Source: Echinometra lucunter
Lineage: Eukaryota > Echinodermata > Echinoidea > Camarodonta > Echinometridae
Assembly (NCBI GenBank): GCA_029962745.1
Contig: CM057154.1
Location: 32,798,424 to 32,862,423, forward strand
DNA length: 64,000 bases
Direction: 5' to 3'
The notes beneath the pieces were generated by a model. It made no database searches. It worked only from the letters and a program-made list of their open reading frames with translations, and had not been told where the DNA came from. The position numbers and the translations under genes are program-made. Shown in pieces: positions 1 to 11,400 of this stretch (position 1 is its first letter; every line of letters begins with the position of its first letter).

Positions 1-440
1 TATGCCTTTGCTTGATTCTCCTATCCTCCTTTTTGTGCTAAATGTCCCATAAATTTCATCTGTCCAGCCCTTATCTCATAGACCAGCTGTTTTCATGATA
101 GAATAGTTGCAAGAAATGAGGAATGAAGGTAACTAAAGATTCATAAACAGGCAGTTTGTTTTGACAATTCTTAATGACACATGATCGAACTGTAAACTTT
201 CAAGGAGTTCTATGTACACACAGACTCAAAGTTTCATTCTAAATTTTCTGCATGTCAACAGTGTAAACAAGAGCCTGGTGCTCAGAGATTAGACCTTCAC
301 TATTTTACTATGGACAGCAATCAAGAAAAGGTTAGTCATGAGCTGCAATGTACAGGCCAAACCTAAACATATCTGTGCATTTGACATAGGCCAGTCATTT
401 AAACAGAGTTGTCTTATTTCTTCATCTGATTGATTTCCAG
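1..440 (+). other. Intron upstream of the FYVE exon
   Basis: No coding block matching the first half of a FYVE finger or a myotubularin phosphatase is visible here on either strand. The stretch ends at the acceptor at 439-440 and is read as intron. Confidence 0.6.
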
Positions 441-624
441 GAACTGTGGTCAGATCTTCTGTGCAACCTGCAGTAACTACTTCATAGCCATCCCTCGTGA
501 GCAGCTCTACCAGCCACAAAGGGTTTGCCAGCCATGTCACCAACGCCTTGAGGTTGACGCACTTCATAGACATGAGCATGCACTAGAGGGCAGCAGACAA
601 ATGGGTACTGTACGTGACGGTTGA
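441..624 (+). CDS. Last coding exon of a FYVE zinc-finger protein, probably myotubularin-related protein 3/4-like (partial)
   Basis: The exon follows a clear acceptor (tgatttccag, 431-440) and reads G|AAC TGT GGT, so its first base completes an arginine codon, as in the RHHCR core of FYVE domains. It encodes the second half of a FYVE finger: NCGQIFCATC, then IPREQLYQPQRVC and QPCHQRLE, with the zinc-ligand cysteine pairs in place. About 19 further residues follow before TGA at 622-624. FYVE fingers bind PI3P on endosomes. The QL-Y/F-x-P-x-RVC spacing and the position at the very C-terminus match MTMR3/MTMR4, which are 3-phosphatases for PI3P and PI(3,5)P2. The phosphatase domain is not in the window, so the family assignment rests on this finger alone. 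Another FYVE protein is possible. Confidence 0.75.
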
Positions 625-3600
625 GGAGTCTGTCACTGTCTAGGTAGTCAGGAGTGTCTGCTTTTCTCCAAGGATGCAATATGTTATTCAGATGATTATC
701 ATAAATGGAATAGGTATATAAAGCTGTATAAGACAAGTCCTTTTTGTAGAGAATATGTGGTAGTCTCAAAGTCATTATAAAAAGAAGGAAGGGAAAAAAA
801 AATCCTACCATTAGCCCATACTTCTATTCCCTTAAACTCCATGAAATGTATCTTCGAGTATTCCAATGGCATGCAGTTTTCAAGATGTAATAGGGGTACC
901 AAATAGGGCTGAAGTTTCTGATTCATGTGAACACCCCAATCCCTCAGCTTGAATCCACATCAATGACCACTCGTATTACACATAACAATGGAATGATCTG
1001 ATGTGGAAGTGCCACAAGTTTCAATTTCAATGAATTTGTTTCTATCTGCCTGTTGGCTGTTGTGTGGTATCAGAAGGGCTCTGTCTGATACATGAATTGG
1101 AAAGGAGGAGAACATGAAATCTCAGTGATATCCCTGGATAAGTCATCAGATGTTGGTTTTAACCCTTAAAGGGCGGGGGGTGGGGGGGAGGCAGAATCCA
1201 CCCCCTCCTAGACGTTTCTTGCGATATGTCCGCAATGCACAAAGCAGTCAATGCGAAGTTTCATGACTTTTTTTTTCTGAATCTCACGCATCTTTTTTAA
1301 ACCAAATTAACAACGTCTGAGCATGCAGAAAAACATGATTTCATGTATGATTTCAATACAAATTGTTTTTTCAGCTAAAAATCTGCCCCTCCCCCAGCTG
1401 CAGCATAGCCAGACTATCCCGACCATTTTAGGGATAAGCCTACCGCACATTATACGATCTGGGTTCAATCTGATTTTGGAAGAAATCACAGTAACATTTC
1501 ATACAAGCAATCAAACAACATTTTAATGGCTGACAGTCCGAATACTCATATGCATGATGGAATTGAAATTTATGGGGCTAGGATGCCTTATTTCTGTAAG
1601 GAACGCCAAATCATTGAATCGTAGTGACGTCGGACCAGTCACGTGATTGTTTATGATTAGAAGCCAGTTTTGGCCATTACTCTAACCAGAAGGCTCACAT
1701 TACACCAAAATTTGATTTTCATCATTCTTGACATTATTCAAAACCTCGGTCATAATGATGAGATGTTGCATTTGGATCGTATAGTGTGCAGTGGACATCA
1801 CCTTAAATATTCAGTTCTACTCATAATGACATTGTTATACGTACTGGATCTCTCATTCAGTTTCAGTGTCGTGTTCTATATGTATGTGTATAAGATTATA
1901 ATGCAGTTCTTGTGTAACTTTTAAAATACAAGTATTTGACTGTAATATCAGTCTGCTGTGCTGAGCAGCAGTCTGTGCTGTATGCACCTTCCCTCCAGCA
2001 ATGTATCTTCATATTAAGTGTCAGATGTGTGTAAAATACCCCCAGTAAAACTTCAATAGATTTTGTCACTATTTTCATACTGTACTCTTTACATAAAAGA
2101 GAATGCGAGTTCAAGCCAATTTCAAATGCTTCCTTGTTGAGTGAGTATTGAAAGTGAAAACCTTTGTTTAGGTTCAAAAAGAGCTGTCAACTCCAGAGAT
2201 GTTGACTTCAAGGGCATTTCTCCCCTCCCCAGTAAAATAAAATAATACTAGAAAAAAATAGAAACTTCAAAAAAACCTTTAAAATGAAAAAATAACAATG
2301 GCCATGTAAGAGAGTGTGGATGAATTTGAATGAGTAGCTTTGAAATTATGAAAATAGAAAACTGGTAATTAGTCAGGTTGGTATATTCCAATTAACAGAC
2401 TTAAAAGAAAAGGATTGAAAAAAAAAATGTAGAACTAAATTGAACACTGCTCTTGTGCTGTAGCAGAAGAAACTCACAAATCTCTTAATCTCTTAAAGCT
2501 TGCAAGTTAAAGCTAGAACAGTGAGCTGCATTTGTGCAAATAAAAAGTGCCTTTTTATGGATTGATGGCATTACATTAATGCTTATCATTCACTTGCATT
2601 GGAGCAGCATAAACAAAATGCATTATCTAAGGTATGGCAAAGCAAATAGATATAGAAAGACCTTATTCTAGTATATATTTGGATGCATTGTGCAGGAGGC
2701 TACTGCTTGGTAAAGATACAAAGAATGATAATTACAATTGTTATCATTAGTTCATTGTGATAGTTTTCCCTGACCTGTACTAAAGCTTGGCCAAGTATTG
2801 GTATAAAGATTTTTCTTTGTAGTTCCAAAATGTTTTTTCCTTCGTAGAACTTAATTTGATAGACCAGGTATTTTTGTTATTAATGACCGATCAATTTATT
2901 GTGCTGTGTAGTATACTGACTTTATGCTTAGACAGTGCCAGCTTTGTTCATTCATCATCATTTGAATTAGAATTGATATAAATCTGAAATATTCTAGCTA
3001 AGTTTTATTTGAAAGAAAGACAGAGCTCTAATCAGTCAAACTCATATATTAAGATTAAGCATGGAGGGTTAAGAATGGATATGTAACACTAAATTTGTGT
3101 GTATGTTGTTGTGTAGAAATATGCATTTCATTGTGTGACTATTTAATAAATAACCTTAAAAATGCTATCAATTAATATAACTTAATGTTTACATCATACA
3201 GTGTGTGGACTAGTGATATAAAAGTTTAGTATCTATATAGACTTCACATTCTTTATGCTGAAATGGTCAAATGCTTAAAATGATAACTCATAGCTCATAT
3301 GTCCTATATTTTATCTGGTATGCTAATGAGTAGGTACTGTATGTTAACCCTTAGGCTACTGGAACCAGATGGTGCCTGTATTATGTTTGGGAATTTGAGA
3401 ATTCAGTAGTCAATGGGTTAAATTAAGGGACAGGAGGACATGTCATTTGTTCTTTTTGGAAGGAGTTGTATTATTGTGTTTATTACTCCTTTAGCAGCTG
3501 CTGCCGTATCAATGCATAATGAATATATTTCATTTTATAAGCATACAATGTTTGAAAATGAATGTAGACTTCTACAAAAGATACAGTGATTGAAAAAAAA

Positions 3601-5850
3601 GTGCTCTAGCAGTACTTTCATTAAAGATCTCTGTAAGTGTAGGTAAAGACCACTCTTATCCCTTCACATCCTCTGTCCTATCATCAATTTCTCAATACTA
3701 GTCTTGTGAATCTGGCATTGCTTCTGAAATCACAGTTGACTTGCTGCCAAATTTCACTCAGACTTGGTGATATGAGAAATTCCAAATTTCTTATCATACC
3801 CATGAACCTTCTGTAGAACAGTGCTATTTTATACTTGCTCCATCATCATTGTAATAACTGATTTTTCCATTTCTCCCAACTTCTCATTTCGATAGAATTG
3901 TAATCATACACGAAAGTTACATATACATTACAATGTTCATGTATATTCTTATATATTGGAAGGCATATAGCAATCAATCTAATTTAATATCTATATCACC
4001 ACTAGCAGCTCTTGGTCTTGTCTATTAAGTCACATGTATTTAAAAGTGAATGTGTGAAATGAACCGTGATTGTGTCATTTCCAGTTCTTATTTTATTTCC
4101 ATGAACTTCTTTTAGGCAGAGTCAATCCAATCTTGCATGGATATTTGGAAGCAGATTGATGTAAAACATGTATTTCCACATCTCAGACCATGTTCAGACA
4201 TCATGCAGCAAACAAAAAAATCTTAGTGTAAATACAAAGGCTTTTTTTTGTGTGTGTGTGCATGTGAATGACTGACAAATGAGGGTAAAAAGAAAGAAAG
4301 ACACCCCCCCCCCCCCCTTCCCGAACAGGTCACTTTCATCTGTATGTGATGATAACTGACTTTTGATAAGAGCAGTATGGTCATCTGATCTATTGCAGCA
4401 TTTTTATTTTTATTTTTCCATTTTTTAAGGTTACTGTGGACATTACATCTTTGTACTATGCTATCAAACCCTTTTGAGTAGATGATTGTCCAAGAAAAAA
4501 AAAACGTCAAATTTCCTTATGGACAATAAATACTCAGTTTCAATTTCAATTTTTCATATTTGAAAATAGATATTACGTTTTAGATAGTGAATTTTCTCTT
4601 CAAGATTCCACAATTGTCAGTTTGCAGAGGTATTCTTTCAAGATTTGAAAACACTTAGGAAAATGTAGACTCTAGCACTGAGATGAAATTTTCTGTTTAG
4701 TCATTTCGATAATATTACGTTTTCATTTCTTGATTCATCAAGATATTTCACTTTTTGTAGATGTTATGGCCATTATTCAACTTTATATTTAAACTTCAGT
4801 CCTGTTCTAGGTTCAAACCTAAATGCTATGTTGTCTTTACCTCAGACAATCTCCCCAATTTGTTTGCATTATTTCTTTAGAGCTTTTGAAATACAAAATT
4901 AGTATTGTTGTAATACTGAAAGTATATTGGAATATATTGAAAGCATATTGTCAGACAGAAATCTAATTTTCTTTTTAGCTGTGTCACAGAGATTTGTTCC
5001 TTTTCTTTCAACTTTAATGTTAGGTGTATCTCAATGAGTACTTTTATTTGAGCATTTTTTGTTTGTTCATATGGCACTGTTTGATATTGGGGTAGCTTCC
5101 TATCTCTGCAAAACATATATATATATATATATATATCTGCCAAATTGTGAAAAGTAAACAGTTATATTGAAGTACATTTTTTTTCCTCAACAGAGGACTC
5201 AGTACATTATTTTGTAATATCTACTACAGCTAAATTAGATTTTATCAAATAAATTACTTTAAAATTGATGGAACAGTGCTTCGTAATATGCATGTCTTTA
5301 TCTATAAGGATGTGTAACTGAGCAGTAAAAAGAATTTCAAGCATACTATTTAGTACACCACATATTGCTTTTTACATTTTGTTTAGGTTGATACTTTGAC
5401 ATATTTGAATATGCACTTCTTTTATTCCTGGGGCTACTAGCAATTTTGACAAAAATGAAGGCTTGCTTTTCCAGCTTTTTATGCATTAAATGCATAAATA
5501 TTAATCTATATATATTATGATTTCATTTTGAAATCTTAGAAAATTTAGCGATGTTCACTTATTTTTAAATTTTCTTTTAATGTAAAAGATTTTCACCTGT
5601 ATGTATGTATCTATGTATGTAAGATTGATATAAGAAAGAGTAAATGTGTATTATCCATATTCAAATTTTCTGTTAATAAAGTATGAAGCAAAATAGCAAT
5701 TGTGTTTCAAATGATGAGACTTCTTAACTCATTTTTGAAAATGTCTTGTCTTGTGGTAGTGTGATCAGCAAGTGATAAATACAGAATATTTAAGGACTTA
5801 GAATAATAGAAACTGGTAAATAGAAGGAAGAAGGTAGTAGAAAGGTGAAT
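625..5850 (+). other. 3' UTR of the FYVE gene and intergenic DNA
   Basis: AT-rich DNA without any supported exon. The first part is presumably 3' UTR of the FYVE gene. Several AATAAA-type signals occur (for example near 3143 and 4524) and I cannot tell which is used. It also holds a C-run at 4303-4318, a TA microsatellite near 5115-5136 and a 78 bp TTAA-flanked inverted-repeat element at 3344-3421. The small open frames here have no recognisable domains. Confidence 0.5.
3344..3421. mobile_element. 78 bp TTAA-flanked miniature inverted-repeat element
   Basis: The left end TTAACCCTTAGGCTACTGG and the reverse complement of the right end (TTAACCCATTGACTACTGAA) match over about 20 bases. The element is bounded on both sides by TTAA and its ends start with CCC, the signature of piggyBac-type insertion. 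It is far too small to code for anything. Confidence 0.6.
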
Positions 5851-6250
5851 TGCCACTTGGTTTCATCCCACTTGGTCTAATCCTTTTTCGTCTACAACCA
5901 GTTTGTCTAATAACCATTTGGTCTAATTACCACGTTGCCCATTTACCATTTCCAGTTAGGCTATGCTCATTTCGTCTAATACCCACTTGGCCTATCACCA
6001 CCAAGTCTACCTGATTAGATGAGCTGATAGTAGACCAAATGGTCATTATATGAAAGAAGGAAAACTGAGACGTAGAGGCAATTAGATCATTTGATCATTA
6101 GACAAAATGACAATTAGCCCAAGTGGGTATTAGACCAAGTGATGATTTGACCAAATGACAATTAGACCATATTGATAGTAGACCTAATGGGTTTTAGCCA
6201 AAGTGGCGTTAAGACAATCTGGGAATTATACCAACTGGTATTAGAACCAG
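5851..6250. repeat. Foldback minisatellite built from TTGGTCTAAT units
   Basis: From 5851 to about 6010 a roughly 20 bp unit centred on TTGGTCTAAT repeats in plus orientation (CACTTGGTCTAAT, CCATTTGGTCTAATTACC). From about 6018 to 6250 the same unit repeats as its reverse complement (ATTAGACCAAATGACAATT). The whole block is therefore a large imperfect palindrome of tandem repeats. No coding content. Confidence 0.8.
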
Positions 6251-6923
6251 TAGAAAGAATGATGTGGCAGGAGGTTGATTCCTTACATGACATGGGCATC
6301 AAATCCCACCCTAGAGTTCCAAAGGTGTATACTGTACTACATATACTTTATGATCAGTAATGATAACATTTTCAGCTACAAACAGAGTAATTGAGTGTGC
6401 AGAGCAAAGATGATTAAAATATATTTTAAAGCATGTTGTATCCCAAATTTAACAATAAACCAAAGGATGGAATCTACAATTTAACTCTTGAAAAATCACA
6501 TTACCAAGTTTTGTAAATTTGGTGGAATGGGGGAAAAGAGCAATGGAGAGTGAGAGAAAAAAAAGGAGGGAGACAAAGTGAAGAAGAAGAAAGAAGAAGA
6601 AGAGGAGAGAGGAAAAGGGAGGGGAGAAAATGATTGATTGATTGAGAAGAAAGCCAAAAGGAGAATTGAAACTTGATTTTTTTCAGCTTTGTAAAGCATT
6701 TATTTACAAAATATCACAAATAAAATGATCAGTTACATAGATGGTAACATGTGTATATACCACATGCTATTGTGCACAAGTTTAGCCAACTGTTCATCGT
6801 ATTCTCCTACATTTGACTTTCAAATGATAAATACGTACTAGTAACTTTGATGATCCCCTACACAGCAGTCATCTTGGTGGACTTTATAATTTGGTTCTGA
6901 AAGCCTTTATGGGCTGATGTACA

Positions 6924-7056
6924 GGGCTGCGTTTCACGAACCGTCACAAGTCTAAGTTCATGGACATCTCATTGAAACGTGTGTTAATTCTACAACACAT
7001 GTTTCAATGGGATGTCCAAGAAGTTAGACTTGTGACGGTTTCGTGAAACGCAGCCC
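6924..7056. mobile_element. 133 bp hairpin MITE, family H1 copy 1
   Basis: The left arm starts GGGCTGCGTTTCACGAA and the right arm ends with its complement TTTCGTGAAACGCAGCCC. The arms pair over about 60 bases with few mismatches around a short AT-rich centre. A diverged relative sits at 31225-31385. Confidence 0.8.
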
Positions 7057-7360
7057 AGATTACATTTCTGATACTTTAACATGGTCCAGTGTATCTGAAG
7101 GATTTAACACATTGCTATTTCTATCTGCAACAAGAGGACAAGAACCACAAACCTGATGTATTCAAACAATGGATAGCATTATCTTGATCTTCTTCAGGTT
7201 ATAACAATACCTGCTTTAGAAACTTATAGAATGATGTGTCAATAATGGTAAGTCATTGACATCCTAATTTCTATTCTTTGGTCAGTTTTCTGGAAAGAAC
7301 ATTTAAGGAAATATTTAGAATAAGGAAATTGGATAAATTTGTTTTATTTATTCTAAATCA

Positions 7361-7897
7361 GGCGGCCCCGTCTTAAAAAAAATTTGCGATTGATTCAAAT
7401 CACTCGCAACTTTGAGACTGATCTCAACTCCTATCTCTTAAAGTGATTACACAATGATAAAACAAATTTTGATAAATGATCGAGAAAAGAATTCTACGAA
7501 AAATAACATTAAAAATTTGATGATTTTCAATCGATATCAATGCATTGCGCTAGACTGTACCGTATGTATTATACCTTGCACGCATTTTGCTAGAATTGCG
7601 CGACAAGGTACCCACTTTGACGTCATTTTGACGTCAAAGTGGGTACCCAGTGGAAAGTGGGACACAGCTGAGGGGTCAAAAATATCTTGAAATCTTACCA
7701 CATTTGGGGATTTCCATGGCAACACGACTTTTAAAAAAAAATTAGGCAGATGATTTTCTGCTGATGAAAATCATGCTCTTTTAAATGAACTAACATTGTT
7801 TCAGAATTGGGTACCCCCTTTAAGTACACAGTTGAGATCAATTTCAAAGTTGCGATCGATTTGAATCAATTGCAACTCTTTATACGATGGGGCCTCA
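7361..7897. mobile_element. Foldback element with about 80 bp arms and a twin-CRE palindrome
   Basis: The left arm (7361-7442, containing TTGATTCAAATCACTCGCAA) is the inverted match of the right arm (about 7815-7897, containing TTGCGATCGATTTGAATCAA). Its ends GGCGGCCCCGTC and GATGGGGCCTC are also inverted. Inside lies a perfect 19 bp-arm palindrome at 7607-7647. The short ORFs here are mirror images of each other across that palindrome and are not genes. Confidence 0.75.
7607..7647. promoter_or_regulatory. Perfect palindrome with two consensus CRE (TGACGTCA) octamers
   Basis: The arms GGTACCCACTTTGACGTCA and TGACGTCAAAGTGGGTACC are separated by TTT. Each arm carries a perfect TGACGTCA, at 7618-7625 and 7629-7636. 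TGACGTCA is the established binding site of CREB/ATF bZIP dimers. Whether it functions here is unknown. Confidence 0.6.
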
Positions 7898-8149
7898 GCA
7901 AGGCAATGTGTAACATCTTGAAATCAGATATCACAAACATTAACTACACATTTACTGAAATTTATGAGATTGTATTGTACTCAAAATGACACTAGTCTAC
8001 ATCCAGATGTAGATTCATTTTTGATGGTCACTTCTTCCATTGATGTTAGGGTCTAGCTTGGTCATGAATTAATGTAACGTTCTCGAGAAATTAATGAAGA
8101 CTCAAGAATACATGTATTTCCTACTACCAGAAAAACTGCAAGGCCTATT

Positions 8150-8155
8150 TTTATT
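8150..8155 (-). terminator. Candidate poly(A) signal of RFC2
   Basis: TTTATT on the plus strand reads AATAAA on the gene strand, about 190 bases past the RFC2 stop. It is plausible by position only. Confidence 0.3.
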
Positions 8156-8341
8156 TTATGTATCTTTACAAGTTTCCAACTTTCTATGCCTCATTTAATA
8201 GTGAGGGTTGAGTATTTACGTGCACAGGGCAACTGCAACATCAATGTTCACTTATTGTTGCTTTTATAGTCCTTTCTTTTCTGGCGGCTTTTTCACAGCT
8301 TATACTAAGATGTGAATTTTCTGTGATTGGCGATGAGGCAA

Positions 8342-8455
8342 TCAAGCTTTGTCTGAGGGGACAGCCGTTTTCTGGCACAGCCTTGCAAGGAGACCAGAGA
8401 GTTGGAGAATGGAATTCACTCCCTCTGCGATCCTCATGTGAGTCATTCCAATCTC
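8342..8455 (-). CDS. RFC2: RFC2 exon 9 (C-terminus)
   Basis: After acceptor TTTCAG it encodes [30 protein letters not shown] and the tail AVPSDKA, then TGA (8344-8342). Confidence 0.96.
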   Translation of the reverse strand, partial: EIGMTHMRIAEGVNSILQLSGLLARLCQKTAVPSDKA

Positions 8456-11400
8456 CTGAAACAGGAATACAAATTACAAAGAAAATAATCTTTACAAGTT
8501 TGCTAAAGAATCAGAAAATCCATGAAACAACTGCCCCAATTTTAAATGCCTTTAATATCTTTTAGATCTTGTAAAAATAAGGAGAAATTTTTTGATCCCA
8601 TGATAACGAAATAAGATAATACATTTCTGGTAAATAAATTTTTCAAAAGCCATTTAGAGTTCAATCCAAAGAGTTGGTCAAGTCATCTGCAGAAAATGAT
8701 GTACAAATCATGGGTTATATGAAAGAATCAAAATCTTAACTGCTATTTCTCAAAGATGCAAGCACATCATACATGTATGGCAGGGGAGTGAATAGGAAAA
8801 AAAGGCTATAAATAGAAATGTTATAAAGTGAAATCAGATGTATCACATCAATCTCCTGACATTCAAGATCTTTTTCAAACCTCAAACCTGATTAAACTTA
8901 AAATTAAGAAAAAAACTTGTAAGCACTGATGAATTGTTGCTTGAATATAAAAAAGATATCACATGAATATCCAAGACGTCTTGTTGGTAAATAATTTGAG
9001 GAATAAGACCTCATTCAATCTGAAATGTTGAATCCCCCCCCCCCCCCCCAATCACACTATGTTTGTGTACCTTGATGAATTCCAGCTTGATGTACTCAGC
9101 CATCTGATGTGTCTTACATGACCTGAAGACGTTTGTAATGATGTCATCAGCAGAGTAGCCCATGTGTGACATGTGATGCATGATCTCGTAAGCTTTGTCA
9201 ATGTCACCTTCTACACAGTGGTCTAACATGGACTTGATTAACTGAGGGTGAGGCTCATCACAGACCTACAGAGAAAGAATAGAATCACAGGTAGCAAGCT
9301 CTTCAAATTACCTTGTTATTAATGGCAAACTAAGAAATGTTAAGACTTTTGCAAGAGATGCTCATTTCTAATGCCAACATAAGACAATAATGCAAGTGAG
9401 CCACATAATGGATGCCCCTAGAACATACCACACTGTAGAGTATAATTTGCATGTTGGAATAATTGACTTGTGCATACAGATAAAAAATAAGCAGAAAATC
9501 ACTTATTCTCAGACAAGCTGACTGACATATGATATATGACATATGATAAACATTAATGCAAATACATATAAGCTTACAATTCCTTGTTAAACTCAGTCAC
9601 TTGACTAACACAATTACATGATCAACTATCATCAGTCTAAATTACCTTGAAGACATTTTCACTGGTGATAGATCCAAAACCTGCATATGTTGACTGAAGG
9701 TTATTGATGGCCTGAACAAAGACAAGCAACACAAAACAAAATAAGAGCAAATAATACATATTAGAGCAGAAGCAACAAATACTGGATCAAGGTAATAGCA
9801 AGTACGATTTTCTTACAACGGCAATGAGCAACAACCTAAATTGATAAACAAATTACACCTCCAGACTTGTGTTTTACTTTTTGTCTTACTCACTTACTGA
9901 TACTAGAGGTTGTAAAAGAATCTTTAATTTATGCATTACCTACTACTATTGATGTAACAAAGACCAGTCTTTACACCAGGTTTGTAATGTCTCTGTCTAA
10001 TCATATCCTGCAGCAAAATGAATTTAACTAAATTCTCCCTTTCAGTCTCAGGGATTTTTGTCTTCCCCAACAACACTAATCTACCTGCAAACCACACTGA
10101 CAGAAAAAAATGTCCATAAAGTCCACCACCTTTCTTGTTTGTTTTGAATGGACTGTATTCTCAGGTATGTCTGTATACTGATACTACTTACTTGTCTCAT
10201 ATCACCTTGTGCGGTGTAGATGATAGCTTCTAATCCATCCTCTGAGTGATCAACGTTCTCAGCTGTACAAATCTCAAGCAATCGCTGTACAACAACAAAA
10301 TAAAAACACTCAAGTTATGTCAAAATATGAAATGTCTCTTAAAGTTGATAATATTAGAATCAGAAACAAAGAGAATAATTATTACTACCTTGCATAATCA
10401 TCATGTGAATGGCAAAGTTTATTTTAATTGAAAACTAACCATATGGAGCACATTGCTCCTGAAAGTTTTTCATGGTACTGCGTGAACCAAGAGGCCCAGG
10501 AGTTATAGACAAGTAAGCTTTTATCTAGACATTCCTGTTTTAGTTTCTCCATTAATAATGAGATAATACTGACTACATGTTCCCCTGCATATGATATAAG
10601 GAACAATGCCCAATAAGAAGTTAAAACAGAGCACATTTCACCTTTAGTATCTGTGAGTCACTTAGCCTTGAATATCTCAGTACTGCACATCGTGATTGGA
10701 TGGGTTCTATAATCTTATCTGAGGCATTACAGGCGAGAGCAAAGCGTGTGGTCTTAGAATAGATCTCCATGGTTCTACGCATGGCCTGTTGAGCCGCACC
10801 TGTCATACTGATTAGTGGGTAAGACATTAAAACAGAAAGAACATGGGCTCTTTGCACTATGACTGAAAATGAAAAGACCAATTTCAAACTTCAGGGTAAT
10901 GAATATCTTTATCTGGATCATGTATCATACAGAGTTTTGATTGATCTAAACCATACTACGGTTTCAAAATCGATTTCACCTTAAAGAAATGCAAAATGCA
11001 ATGATGAGAGGATTTGTGACTGATAGAGAGAAACAGCAACTTTTGATAATACAAGGTCATGATTTGATAATGTAAATGGTGATTTCAAGTTTGGTGTTGA
11101 CCTTTTGGTGTTAGAGTTAGGCTGATTTTTACATCAACACAGCTCCAAATTAGAAATAAAACTGGTCTTGGGACAACTGTCACTTGGAGTTGAGCAGTCA
11201 ATATTGGTATTTGAACCACTTTTGTAAATTCAGATTAGGTGTTGGAGCTATGGAAAGCAATCAAAATTGTGCTTCTAACACCAACACCAGCACTAACACC
11301 GAACTTGAAATCACCCAATGTCTCTTAGTTTGCAGGCTGTTGAAAAATAATCATCCTACTGGATCAATTTTCTCGGTTATGAACCACTGTCAAACATTAT

